A stretch of DNA of 15,181 nucleotides from Ignavibacteriaceae bacterium (GTDB lineage: Bacteria > Bacteroidota > Ignavibacteria > Ignavibacteriales > Ignavibacteriaceae), in the NCBI GenBank assembly GCA_022865965.1, contig JALHTS010000179.1, positions 1-15,181 of the forward strand, in the 5' to 3' direction. Position 1 is the stretch's first letter. Every line of letters begins with the position of its first letter. The notes beneath the pieces were generated by a model. That model saw only the letters and a list, made by a program, of their open reading frames with translations, searched no databases and was not told where the DNA came from. Below are positions 7,674 through 14,504 of the stretch, piece by piece. The position numbers were made by a program, and so were the translations under genes.

Positions 7674-8171
7674 TTATTGAAAGAAATATCTTAAACCCAG
7701 TCCGGCATCAATTCCCAGCCCGGTAAGCGGGGTAACCTGAAAGACTGGTACTAACTCAAAAAATACATCAATGGGAGTTGCACGGGGAAACCATGCTATT
7801 CCGAACACTCCTCTTACACCAATTGAGCTTTCATATCCTCCACCACTGTTAAACCTGCCACCGATTCCATAATATAGAGGAAATCTTTCGGTTGAGCTGA
7901 TTGCATTGAATGAGTGCCACAAATAATCCATATGAAAATGGATGCGGCCGGTATTATCGTAGTCACCTTTGTAGTTGATACGATCACCCCCAAGACCTAC
8001 ACCAAGACCGAAATCAAAAGCATTTATTTTTGACGTCCAGAGTTTTGCGCTCAACCCGGTTGGTTCTCCTAAAATAAGCCCCATCCCAAAGCCGCGATCC
8101 TGCGCTGCAATTGGTTTTGTAACAATTAACATCAAAAATAAAACCATACCGAACAATAGAAAATTTTTCAT
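7674..8171 (-). CDS. Small outer-membrane beta-barrel-like protein (165 aa)
   Basis: A Sec signal peptide covers residues 1-23 (MKNFLLFGMVLFLMLIVTKP then IAAQ). The mature part alternates glycine/aromatic strands: GMGLILGEPTGLSAKLW, FDFGLGVGLGG, YYGIGGRF, SIGVRGVFGIAWFP, FFELVPVFQV. It ends with LGLRYFFQ, a C-terminal aromatic typical of proteins folded by the BAM complex. The 'GxxLGEPTGLSAKLW' opening is a pattern I have seen in uncharacterised outer-membrane proteins of Bacteroidota and relatives. I count about eight possible strands. An AAGGAG sits 9 nt before the ATG. It is the first gene of an operon with the OmpA-family lipoprotein and lies behind copy B of the shared motif. Function is unknown; a structural or porin-like role is possible. 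Confidence 0.8.
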   Translation of the reverse strand: MKNFLLFGMVLFLMLIVTKPIAAQDRGFGMGLILGEPTGLSAKLWTSKINAFDFGLGVGLGGDRINYKGDYDNTGRIHFHMDYLWHSFNAISSTERFPLYYGIGGRFNSGGGYESSIGVRGVFGIAWFPRATPIDVFFELVPVFQVTPLTGLGIDAGLGLRYFFQ

Positions 8172-8279
8172 AACTATAACTCCTTTTATATTTTCAATTT
8201 ATTTCGAACTTAAAATTATCGTTCCTAAATCAATGTTTTTTTACAATAACGATAAATTCGCTTTTTTCAAACATACAGC

Positions 8280-8350
8280 AAGATACGAGATGGCGCAAGT
8301 CAAACCAATCGAGCAAAGGGATGAAAAAAGACTTAATCCTAATGGATGAG
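8280..8350 (-). promoter_or_regulatory. Dispersed upstream motif, copy B, with promoter for the barrel/OmpA-lipoprotein operon
   Basis: The motif is at 8306-8350 and in the gene sense includes TAGGATTAAGTCTTTTTTC-ATCCCTTTGCTCGATTG. Exactly 20 nt further is TATCTT (8280-8285), so TTGGTT-17-TATCTT also fits a sigma-70 layout. A TATGTTTG lies just beyond and matches the Bacteroidota TAnnTTTG form, so the exact -10/-7 element is uncertain. The leader to the ATG at 8171 would be about 100 nt. The remaining 8172-8493 gap holds the terminator at 8440-8467 and no gene. Confidence 0.55.
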
Positions 8351-8439
8351 AACAACTTGATTATCGTAGACATTTGAGGGATAGCACATATCCGAAAGTA
8401 ATCCAGACACCTTGTTTTAACACAGTTTTGTTAATCTTT

Positions 8440-8467
8440 AAAACAAAAAGGGTGTCCGGAGACACCC
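8440..8467 (-). terminator. Strong terminator of the 20-aa peptide gene
   Basis: GGGTGTC / GACACCC form a perfect 7-bp GC-rich stem around a TCCG tetraloop (8450-8467). On the minus strand TTTTTGTTTT follows. With the flanking AAA/TTT the stem can reach 10 bp. It lies 26 nt after the TAA of the peptide gene, which shows that this short transcript is deliberately ended. Confidence 0.85.
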
Positions 8468-8493
8468 TTTAATTCAGTTCAAGCTCAAATTAC

Positions 8494-8556
8494 TTAATTC
8501 GGTTGACTCATTGCAACCAAACCAAGTAATACGAGCAAGTAAATTAGTTTTTTCAT
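8494..8556 (-). CDS. Tiny hydrophobic peptide gene (20 aa)
   Basis: The ORF encodes MKKLIYLLVLLGLVAMSQPN. An AGAGGA stands 6 nt before the ATG at 8556, the shared upstream motif is about 170 nt upstream, and a strong terminator follows 26 nt after the stop. The product is only a signal-peptide-like or single transmembrane segment (KK followed by about 13 hydrophobic residues). No exported domain follows: the frame is closed at once, and I see no continuation in the other two frames before the terminator. It could be a membrane-active or regulatory small protein, the remnant of a decayed exported protein, or merely a leader on a small RNA. The complete transcription unit argues that the transcript is real; that the peptide itself is functional is less sure. 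Confidence 0.55.
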   Translation of the reverse strand: MKKLIYLLVLLGLVAMSQPN

Positions 8557-8689
8557 TTTTTCCTCTTTTTATTGTTAATGAGACTTCGTACGAGATATTC
8601 CCTTTATTATTAAACGTGCTATTTCAAAATATATTTTCTCATTTGTAGCTAAGCTTGCGTTATTGATTTCTATTAAATCACCTTTTTCT

Positions 8690-8768
8690 ACTATAATAAG
8701 CTAGTGCAATGCTCCTGACTAATCAATCGGCCAAGAGGACGATAAAAGAGTTAAGCCTAATGGTTGAG
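8690..8768 (-). promoter_or_regulatory. Dispersed upstream motif, copy C, with promoter for the 20-aa peptide unit
   Basis: The motif is at 8724-8768; it is the most diverged copy but ends in GGCCGATTG. TAGCTT (8698-8703) follows exactly 20 nt later, and TATAGT (8690-8695) lies just beyond as an alternative -10. The rest of the 8557-8921 gap is AT-rich. It contains the terminator of the upstream OmpA gene (8860-8899) and no further ORF that I can support. Confidence 0.5.
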
Positions 8769-8859
8769 AACTTTTTGTTTTTTGCAGTCAGTTTTAGGCA
8801 ACTCATAAGTTGATCTTTCTTTCAAATCATATTATTGACAATTCAAATAATTACTATAT

Positions 8860-8899
8860 TAATAATAAAAGTCCCTGTAACATTTAGTAACAAGGACTT
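8860..8899 (-). terminator. Terminator of the OmpA-type barrel gene
   Basis: On the minus strand AAGTCCTTGT (8890-8899) pairs with ACAGGGACTT (8869-8878). The stem has 10 bp with one G-T pair and an 11-nt loop. TTTATTATT follows. It starts 23 nt past the TAA of the OmpA-family gene. Confidence 0.8.
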
Positions 8900-8921
8900 A
8901 AACACATTGCTTAAAAAGCTG

Positions 8922-10019
8922 TTATTTAATAATTCTAAACACAATTCTTCTGTTCATTGCTCTACCTTCGTCAGTTTCATTGCTTGCAACCGGATTTCCT
9001 TTTCCGTAACCAATAGTTGTAAGTCTTGATTCCGCAATTCCTTTAGAAACAAGATAATTTTTAATTGTTTGAGACCTTTCTTCTGAAAGTGTTTGGTTGT
9101 ATTCTTCAGTACCTATCCAATCGGTATATCCTTCGATCTCAACATTCACTTCCGGATGATCTTTTAACAGCTTCACACCCTGATCAAGTACAGGATATGA
9201 TTCAGGTAACAGGTCCGATTTATCGAACGCGAAATTTACACCAATCAGAACTAATCTATCCTCTGATATTGCATAAATATATTTATCAACAATAACTTCC
9301 TTAGGTATATGCTTAACGATCATATCTTCAATTCTATTATAGTCCGTCATATCTTTCATTTCTTGCCTTGGTTGAGTTATTCCCTGACAAGGCTCGCAAA
9401 GTTCCGATTTCTCGCCGTGACCAAAAATGAAATTCATACCGGCGCTCAGAGCTATATAAGAATCGAGGCCATTGACTTCAGTCGGGGCAATAGTGCCGTC
9501 AAGTTCTGAATTGTTTGTAACATGATAACCAAACTCTGTAACGAAATTCCAGTTTGAATTTATTTTGTATTCGACACCAGCACCGACACTTAAATGAGCT
9601 CCGACTTTGTTATCATCCGGGTATACTGTTTGTCCGTTATCTATCGTTTTATGATTGATGCCAACTCCTCCAAATGCATAAGGTGAAAGCTTTTCGCATG
9701 GAACAAAATAGTAGAGCAAATCAATATCGCCTGTCATAAGGTTCGTTGATTCCTCATTTACGGCAAGAGCTGCATCAGTCCATTCTCCTTCAAGATGAGA
9801 GTAACCTAACTTCAACCTTAATCCAACATACTCAGAAAAATTCCTCTGCATCGAAAGATATGCGCCGTAGTTAGAATCTGTTCCCTTTATGTTAACTGAT
9901 GAAAACCTGGGATAACTTAAACCAAACCCCAAAGCCCAGCTGTCTGTTACTGTTTGTGCTTGAGAAACACCAATGCCAATAATCAGCATCAATGCAAGCG
10001 TTGTAAATAATTTTTTCAT
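8922..10019 (-). CDS. OmpA-family outer-membrane protein: N-terminal beta-barrel plus peptidoglycan-binding domain (365 aa)
   Basis: A Sec signal peptide covers residues 1-21 (cleavage after SQA). Residues about 22-201 are an eight-stranded-type barrel (WALGFGLSYPRFS, YGAYLSMQRNFSEYVGLRLKLGYSHLE, YAFGGVGINHK, VGAHLSVGAGVEYKINSNWNFVTEFGYHV), ending in ALSAGMNFIFGHGEKS. A linker with two cysteines (ELCEPC, 206-211) follows. Residues about 255-365 are the OmpA C-terminal domain, with GYTDWIGTEEYNQTLSEERS (297-316) and NRR (356-358). The usual GHTD histidine is replaced by tyrosine, while the aspartate and arginine that contact peptidoglycan are kept. It links the outer membrane to the wall. An AAGGAAA lies before the ATG. 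It has no copy of the shared motif directly upstream. It follows the DUF3494 lipoprotein by 145 bp that include a hairpin, so it may be partly co-transcribed. Confidence 0.9.
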   Translation of the reverse strand: MKKLFTTLALMLIIGIGVSQAQTVTDSWALGFGLSYPRFSSVNIKGTDSNYGAYLSMQRNFSEYVGLRLKLGYSHLEGEWTDAALAVNEESTNLMTGDIDLLYYFVPCEKLSPYAFGGVGINHKTIDNGQTVYPDDNKVGAHLSVGAGVEYKINSNWNFVTEFGYHVTNNSELDGTIAPTEVNGLDSYIALSAGMNFIFGHGEKSELCEPCQGITQPRQEMKDMTDYNRIEDMIVKHIPKEVIVDKYIYAISEDRLVLIGVNFAFDKSDLLPESYPVLDQGVKLLKDHPEVNVEIEGYTDWIGTEEYNQTLSEERSQTIKNYLVSKGIAESRLTTIGYGKGNPVASNETDEGRAMNRRIVFRIIK

Positions 10020-10109
10020 TTTATGTTTCCTTTTTATTTATTGAAATATCCTTTAACTCAAGACCATTAGATTTATCAGAGGTCTGTTCTCTAATCGTAT
10101 CCTCATTTT

Positions 10110-10144
10110 GAAAATATGGGGTGAGGAGAATGTAACTCCTCACC
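10110..10144 (-). terminator. Hairpin after the DUF3494 lipoprotein gene
   Basis: A perfect 9-bp stem, GGTGAGGAG (minus strand of 10136-10144) with CTCCTCACC (10120-10128), encloses a 7-nt loop and lies about 20 nt after the stop at 10165. The tract after it is CCATATTTTC, a weak T-run. It may therefore be a leaky terminator or an mRNA-stabilising hairpin that allows some read-through into the OmpA gene. Confidence 0.6.
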
Positions 10145-10164
10145 TCAAACATTCCAGCTTTGGC

Positions 10165-12213
10165 TTAAGGTACATTTATAACAGTGTTTACCAATGTAAC
10201 CGAACCAATAAGACTTAAAGCTCTACCATTTAAGGTTGTTAATGTAACAACATCTGCAGTAGAGAAAGTAACTCCTGAATAAGAGATTATAGTACCTTCC
10301 ATAGTACCGCCGCCAGCTCCATTTATTGTAGCAGCACTGCCAACCTGCCAAAAGATATTATTTGATTGTGCCCCGTTTACAAGAATAATACTGCGAGGTT
10401 GTCCGGCAAGCCCTACTGTTAATGATGATGCCATCTGAAAAACCCAAATAGCATTCGGGTCACCCTGAGCATCTAAAGTAAGGTCGCCGGAAGTTATATC
10501 AAATGTTCCTGCTCCAGAGGTATAAGTGCCTGGTGCTAAAACTAAACCACCCAATTCACCTGCACCCGGATCAGAACCGCCTGGAAGCCCAGCTAGGTAG
10601 TTGAATGCTGTTGTAGCATCAAGTAAAGCTTGTTGAGCTATAGCAAATTTTTCTGCTGTTCCTGGTGGTGGTGGTGCACAGTTTATTACACCATTAACTG
10701 CACCCACATTAAGTGGTGTCTCTGTATATACATTACCGCCAGTATCATGAAAGCCGGTTATTAATGTAGAAGCGGCAGTGGTTCCAATATTGCCGTTTAC
10801 AACAGTAAATATTCCCTGATTGGTCATGCCAGCAGTGCCTCCGATGCCTCCAAAAGTTGCTGCGGATCCAAGATCTATTATTATACCTGATAAATCAAAG
10901 TTTGCTACTAAAGTTATGTCTTCAACTAAAGTAAACTGATAATTTGCATTTGTTGATACTTCAATTCCGCCTTCAGTCCAGTTAGTAAACGTATATCCGG
11001 AATTTGGCGTTGCGGTTACCGTTACTGAGGAACCTGAATTAAATGTACCACCTCCACTTGTAGTTCCGCCTGCGACGGGATTTGATGACAGCGTTACTGT
11101 GTAAGTTAAAACTGGTACTACAAAGTTGGCAACTAATGTTCTGTCTTCAGTTATTATAAATGTATAACTTGAATCTGTTGATACTTCAGTTCCATCCTCT
11201 ATCCAGTTAGTAAATGTATATCCAGAGTTGGCTGTTGCTGTTACTGTTACTGAGGAACCTGAATTAAATGTACCGCCTCCGCTTGTAGTTCCACCTGCCG
11301 TCGGATTTGATGACAGCGTTACTGTATACGTGGTAGTGCCGACTTCAAAGTTTGCTACTAATGCTCTGTTTCCAACTATGGTAAACTGATAATTTGCATT
11401 TGTTGTAAGTTCAATTCCGCCTTCAGTCCAATTAGTAAACGTATATCCGGAATTTGGCGTTGCGGTTACTGTTACTGAGGAACCTGAATTAAATGTACCA
11501 CCTCCACTTGTAGTTCCGCCTGCCACGGGATTTGATGAAAGCGTTACTGTGTAAGTTAAACTTGGTGAAGCAAAGTTTGCTACTAATGTTCTGTTTCCAA
11601 CTATGGTAAACTGATAATTTGCATTTGTTGATACTTCATTTCCGCCTTCTGTCCAGTTAGTAAACGTATATCCGGAATTTGGTGTTGCAGTTACTGTTAC
11701 TGAGGAACCTGAATTAAATGTACCACCTCCACTTGTAGTTCCGCCTGCCACGGGATTTGATGATAGTGTTACTGTATAAGTGCTGCTGGTCGTACCGGTT
11801 GTAAAGCGCCAAACATAGTTGTTTACCAGCGCATTGCCTTCACGATCTTTAGCCCCGGTTGTGATTGTAGCTGTATAGACTGTATTAGACGTAAGATTAC
11901 TTGACGGTGTATAAGTTGCAATTGAATCAACAAGACCTACTGTACCAGATACAAATGTTGTCCCTTGCATTAGTGTAAATGTAGCCGTGGTAATAGTTGA
12001 AGCATCCATTTTTTTGCTAAAAGTTGCTGTAATTATCTGATTCAAGGGTACATCTATCGCTGTATTAATTGGATTTGTTGAAATTACTGTGGGTGGAATA
12101 GTGTTAGCTGGTGGATAAATGATTCCATCTCTTTCATCGCAACCGGCTATAATAATAAAGCCGAGAAGCAATGGTAATGCCCATATCTTAAAATTGTACT
12201 TCATTGTGTTCAT
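10165..12213 (-). CDS. Surface lipoprotein: Big_5-like domain, four 75-aa repeats, C-terminal DUF3494 (ice-binding-like) domain (682 aa)
   Basis: A lipoprotein signal ends IIAGC with C25 lipidated. Residues 40-140 form an SbsA/Big_5 Ig-like domain (PPTVISTNPINTAIDVPLNQ, ATFSKKMD, YVWRFTTG). Residues 146-439 are four copies of a 69-residue beta repeat (YTVTLSSNPVAGGTTSGGGT ... GYTFTNW ... LVANF) separated by 6-residue linkers. Each resembles an InlB B-type bacterial repeat. Residues about 445-682 match the DUF3494/PF11999 ice-binding-like fold: IDLGSAATFGGIGG, a helix around EKFAIAQQALLDATTAFNYL (521-540), LGGLVLAPGTYTSG, LTLDAQGDPNAIWVFQM, FWQVGSAATI and LNGRAL. DUF3494 proteins include antifreeze proteins, but many members are adhesins with no proven ice activity. 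It is probably anchored in the outer membrane and extended on repeat stalks. An AGGAGA lies 9 nt before the ATG. Copy D of the shared motif lies about 80 nt upstream. Confidence 0.9.
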   Translation of the reverse strand: MNTMKYNFKIWALPLLLGFIIIAGCDERDGIIYPPANTIPPTVISTNPINTAIDVPLNQIITATFSKKMDASTITTATFTLMQGTTFVSGTVGLVDSIATYTPSSNLTSNTVYTATITTGAKDREGNALVNNYVWRFTTGTTSSTYTVTLSSNPVAGGTTSGGGTFNSGSSVTVTATPNSGYTFTNWTEGGNEVSTNANYQFTIVGNRTLVANFASPSLTYTVTLSSNPVAGGTTSGGGTFNSGSSVTVTATPNSGYTFTNWTEGGIELTTNANYQFTIVGNRALVANFEVGTTTYTVTLSSNPTAGGTTSGGGTFNSGSSVTVTATANSGYTFTNWIEDGTEVSTDSSYTFIITEDRTLVANFVVPVLTYTVTLSSNPVAGGTTSGGGTFNSGSSVTVTATPNSGYTFTNWTEGGIEVSTNANYQFTLVEDITLVANFDLSGIIIDLGSAATFGGIGGTAGMTNQGIFTVVNGNIGTTAASTLITGFHDTGGNVYTETPLNVGAVNGVINCAPPPPGTAEKFAIAQQALLDATTAFNYLAGLPGGSDPGAGELGGLVLAPGTYTSGAGTFDITSGDLTLDAQGDPNAIWVFQMASSLTVGLAGQPRSIILVNGAQSNNIFWQVGSAATINGAGGGTMEGTIISYSGVTFSTADVVTLTTLNGRALSLIGSVTLVNTVINVP
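10897..11778 (-). repeat. Four tandem 225-bp repeats inside the DUF3494 lipoprotein gene
   Basis: Repeat cores start at codons 146, 221, 296 and 371, a period of exactly 75 codons. They cover 11572-11778, 11347-11553, 11122-11328 and 10897-11103. Copies 1, 2 and 4 are nearly identical at the DNA level, including synonymous positions. Copy 3 is diverged (NWIEDGTEVSTDSSYTFIIT). The last few residues of copy 4 (VEDITLVANF) resemble copy 3 (TEDRTLVANF) more than copies 1 and 2, which suggests recombination between copies. Confidence 0.9.
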
Positions 12214-12265
12214 AATAAATTATCTCCTATGTTAATAATTGGTTTTCGTTATTTAGATCGTTATA

Positions 12266-12336
12266 AATGTACATCATTGTTGTGCATCATTAAATCGGTC
12301 AATAGGATGAAAAAAGAACTACATCTTTTAGATTAG
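12266..12336 (-). promoter_or_regulatory. Dispersed upstream motif, copy D, with promoter for the DUF3494 lipoprotein
   Basis: The motif is at 12292-12336 and in the gene sense includes AAGATGTAGTTCTTTTTTC-ATCCTATTGACCGATTT. TACATT (12266-12271) starts exactly 20 nt after it, followed by TATAAC. It begins directly after the stop of the lysine-rich gene. The spacer holds a 10-bp direct repeat (GTACATCATT / GTGCATCATT on the plus strand, 13-bp period, 12269-12291), which could be an operator. Confidence 0.55.
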
Positions 12337-12462
12337 TTATTGATTCAGAATTCCCTGGTCTTTCTTTTCGTTTTTCTTTTCTCTTTTAGCATTCTTTTTT
12401 CCCTGCATGGTTTTCTTTGGCTCTTTCTTTGAACCCTTTTTAGTGTCTTGACCCTTACTCAT
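12337..12462 (-). CDS. Small lysine-rich basic protein (41 aa), paralogue of 343-474
   Basis: ATG at 12462, TAA at 12337, with AAGGAAG 7 nt before the start. The product begins MSKGQDTKKGSKKEPKKTMQ and contains AKREKKNEK (25-33). Fourteen of 41 residues are lysine. It shares 24 of the first 33 residues with the protein at 343-474 in a gap-free alignment, and the C-terminal tails differ. It has no signal peptide or membrane segment, so it is likely a soluble, basic, disordered protein with possible nucleic-acid or ribosome contact. The gene stands alone between the radical SAM gene and the DUF3494 lipoprotein. It has its own copy (E) of the shared upstream motif and a 9-bp tandem repeat in its leader, so it appears to be individually regulated. 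The family and function are not recognised. Confidence 0.82.
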   Translation of the reverse strand: MSKGQDTKKGSKKEPKKTMQGKKNAKREKKNEKKDQGILNQ

Positions 12463-12490
12463 AATTTTCTTCCTTTTAATTTTCAACAAA

Positions 12491-12544
12491 GATTACGAAG
12501 ATTACGAAGATTATGAAGATTATGAAGATTAGTAAGATTACGAA
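12491..12544 (-). repeat. Six-unit 9-bp tandem repeat in the leader of the lysine-rich gene
   Basis: On the plus strand the units are GATTACGAA (twice), GATTATGAA (twice), GATTAGTAA and GATTACGAA, followed by a partial GATT. The array lies between the predicted promoter region and the RBS of the gene at 12337-12462 and overlaps the place expected for the -10. A change in unit number would alter leader length or promoter spacing by 9 bp. Confidence 0.9.
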
Positions 12545-12604
12545 GATTTATACACTAAATACAATAGAGCAAAGGGATGAAAAAGGAACTACATCCTTAA
12601 CCAG
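12536..12604 (-). promoter_or_regulatory. Dispersed upstream motif, copy E, upstream of the lysine-rich gene
   Basis: The motif is at 12562-12604 and in the gene sense includes AAGGATGTAGTTCCTTTTTC-ATCCCTTTGCTCTATTG. The arms GGATG and CATCC are perfect here. A TAATCT lies 21 nt after the final TTG and falls in the first unit of the tandem array; TATAAA (centre about 12550) is an alternative. The motif sits directly after the radical SAM gene. Confidence 0.5.
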
Positions 12605-12622
12605 GTCTAGTTACCCAGCGCT

Positions 12623-14104
12623 TTAACATTCGCTGTTGGAGATTCTTCTGAAATGAAATCCATAAATCGTAAAAAGGATTGCAAGCGAAAATAGCTGCGG
12701 TTTTCTGAATAAAGACCAGAAAAATAATTTCCAGTAATAAATTCTTTCCTCACCAATTACGCCCAGTTTAAATATTGATCTGAATAAAGCAAGAACATAG
12801 TTTGGATTAAGGTGAAATACTTTTTTCTTCTTTGGTTCAAATTCCTTCATAAACAGCATAACACGTTCGTAATAATACTTCGGCGAATATATTGTTTTTA
12901 AGATAGATTTATAACCATCAAGAAGTTTTTCAGACTCCATTTTAGGAATAAAATTAATTGTAAAGTCTGTGTTATTTCCTGTAAAATCTTTCAGCATTCT
13001 ACCTTCTTTCTGCAATCTTTCCTCGAGCTTTGTGCCTTTGGGTGCATTAAGTAACCCAACCATTGCAGTTACAATACCGCTTTGCTGAATAAAGTTTGTA
13101 AGCTCTTCAAATATTGTCGGAGGATCATTATCAAACCCAACTATAAATCCGCCCTGTACCTCCAAACCCGCTTTCTGAATTCTCTTCACACTTGCAATCA
13201 TATCACGGTTTGTATTCATAGGTTTATTACATTCAATCAGACTCATTTCGTTCGGAGATTCGATACCAATAAATACAGCTTCAAATCCTGCTTTAGTCAT
13301 TTGATTCATCAATGTATCGTCATCGGCAAGATTTATTGATGCTTCTGTGTTCAGGTAAAACGGATTTTTTCTTCTATCCATCCATTCGGCAATAGCAGGA
13401 AGTATTTCTTTTTTCAATTTTACTTTATTGCCTATAAAGTTATCATCAACAAAGAAAACAGGTCCACGCCAGCCGGTAAAATATAGTGCATCTAATTCGT
13501 CTATCACTTGTTCTTTTGTTTTTGTGCGGGGTTTTCTTCCGTAAAGAACCGTTATATCGCAAAAGTCACAATCATAAGGACAGCCGCGCGAATACTGAAG
13601 ATTCATTGAAGTATAATTATTAATTGAGATAAGTTCCCAAAGAGGCAGGGGCGTGGTTGTAATATCCGCCCAATCTTCGGAAGTGTATTTGTGCTTGGGC
13701 TTTCCTTCGCTCAGATCATTTAAAAACTCCGGAAGAGTAATTTCGGCTTCATTTAGAATCAGATAGTCAATGTTTTGATAAAGTTCGGAACTGCTGGTAA
13801 ATAAAGGTCCGCCTGCTGCAATTTTTGCATTTAGCTTTTTACATCTTTGTATCACTTCATTGGCAGACCCACTTTGTATTGACATCGCACTTATAAAAAC
13901 AACATCTGCCCAAAGAATATCATCGTTCATCAACTGATTCGCATTCATATCAATTAGTTTTTTATTCCAATCTTTGGGCAGCATTGACGCAACTGTTAAA
14001 AGTCCTAACGGCGGAAAACTCGCTTTCTTTGATACGAACTTCAAAGCGTGTTTAAAACTCCAGAACGTATCCGGATACATTGGATAAACCATTAGAATGT
14101 TCAT
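12623..14104 (-). CDS. B12-binding-domain radical SAM protein, DUF4070/HpnP-like (493 aa)
   Basis: Residues 1-130 are a cobalamin-binding-like Rossmann domain (MNILMVYPMYPDTFWSFKHA ... AAGGPLFTSS ... ILNEAE); I see no DxHxxG motif. Residues about 165-370 are a radical SAM barrel, with the 4Fe-4S cysteines C175, C179 and C182 in RGCPYDCDFCD (CX3CX2C), the GG-type segment FVDDNFIG, and EAVFIGIESPNE for SAM binding. The rest is a DUF4070-type C-terminal domain ending in a hydrophobic stretch (FFWSLFRKPQLFSLAILFTI) that may associate with the membrane. Class B enzymes of this kind methylate or rearrange unreactive carbons. The DTFWSFKHAL opening is, from memory, shared with hopanoid C-2 methylase HpnP and many uncharacterised relatives. 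No hopanoid genes are nearby, so the substrate is open; a membrane lipid is a reasonable guess. An AAGGAG lies before the ATG and copy F of the motif is about 90 nt upstream. Confidence 0.88.
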   Translation of the reverse strand: MNILMVYPMYPDTFWSFKHALKFVSKKASFPPLGLLTVASMLPKDWNKKLIDMNANQLMNDDILWADVVFISAMSIQSGSANEVIQRCKKLNAKIAAGGPLFTSSSELYQNIDYLILNEAEITLPEFLNDLSEGKPKHKYTSEDWADITTTPLPLWELISINNYTSMNLQYSRGCPYDCDFCDITVLYGRKPRTKTKEQVIDELDALYFTGWRGPVFFVDDNFIGNKVKLKKEILPAIAEWMDRRKNPFYLNTEASINLADDDTLMNQMTKAGFEAVFIGIESPNEMSLIECNKPMNTNRDMIASVKRIQKAGLEVQGGFIVGFDNDPPTIFEELTNFIQQSGIVTAMVGLLNAPKGTKLEERLQKEGRMLKDFTGNNTDFTINFIPKMESEKLLDGYKSILKTIYSPKYYYERVMLFMKEFEPKKKKVFHLNPNYVLALFRSIFKLGVIGEERIYYWKLFFWSLFRKPQLFSLAILFTIYGFHFRRISNSEC

Positions 14105-14164
14105 TTCTTACTCCTTGAACTAGACGCGCTTATTTCAGAGAATTATTGATTCTTATTTAAGCTT

Positions 14165-14236
14165 ATAATCAGCCAGTAATAATTAAAACTCAATCCGTCA
14201 TTAGAATGAAAAAGGGTCTACATCTTTTGGTTGAGT
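14165..14236 (-). promoter_or_regulatory. Dispersed upstream motif, copy F, with promoter for the radical SAM gene
   Basis: The motif is at 14191-14236 and in the gene sense includes AAAAGATGTAGACCCTTTTTC-ATT... ending GGATTG. GATTAT(AAG) begins exactly 20 nt after it (14165-14170), so TATAAG is the likely -10. The leader to the ATG at 14104 is about 55 nt. Confidence 0.55.
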
Positions 14237-14265
14237 GAATCGCTACAGCCTAAATTTAGCAACTA

Positions 14266-14481
14266 TTATTTCTTTTTGCCAGCAAAAAAAACAACCCCAC
14301 CGATTACTATTACTCCAAAACCGATAAAAGGTGACCAGTTTACTGTATGATCTTTATCCTTTGTTATCTCAATACTGCCAAGGTCCACAACTTTTTCTTT
14401 AGTTATATAATTAAACCCACTATAAAGAGTCATTATCAGACCGATTGCTAATATTATTAGTCCAATTGTTTTTGCGTTCAT
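14266..14481 (-). CDS. Small two-TM membrane protein (71 aa)
   Basis: Two hydrophobic helices, residues about 4-24 (KTIGLIILAIGLIMTLYSGF) and 51-68 (FIGFGVIVIGGVVFFAGK), flank a polar segment with KEKVVDLGSIEITKDKDHTV. This arrangement (TM, 'KVVDLGxIxxTxxK', TM, basic tail) recurs in small, uncharacterised inner-membrane proteins of many bacteria. I recall it but cannot name a family with certainty. The lysine-rich tail after the second helix suggests that both termini face the cytoplasm. It follows the DUF2007 gene by 23 bp and is surely co-transcribed with it. A possible RBS (AGGAC) lies before the ATG. Function is unknown; such proteins often sit among stress-response genes. Confidence 0.75.
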   Translation of the reverse strand: MNAKTIGLIILAIGLIMTLYSGFNYITKEKVVDLGSIEITKDKDHTVNWSPFIGFGVIVIGGVVFFAGKKK

Positions 14482-14504
14482 GGTTCTAGTCCTATGATGA
14501 TTTA

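Noticed and set aside
8403..8467. Possible attenuator: GGTGTCTGG copy downstream of the GGGTGTC/GACACCC terminator
   Set aside because: On the minus strand the alternative pairing partner comes after the terminator and its T-run, so it could form only after read-through. The order is wrong for attenuation.
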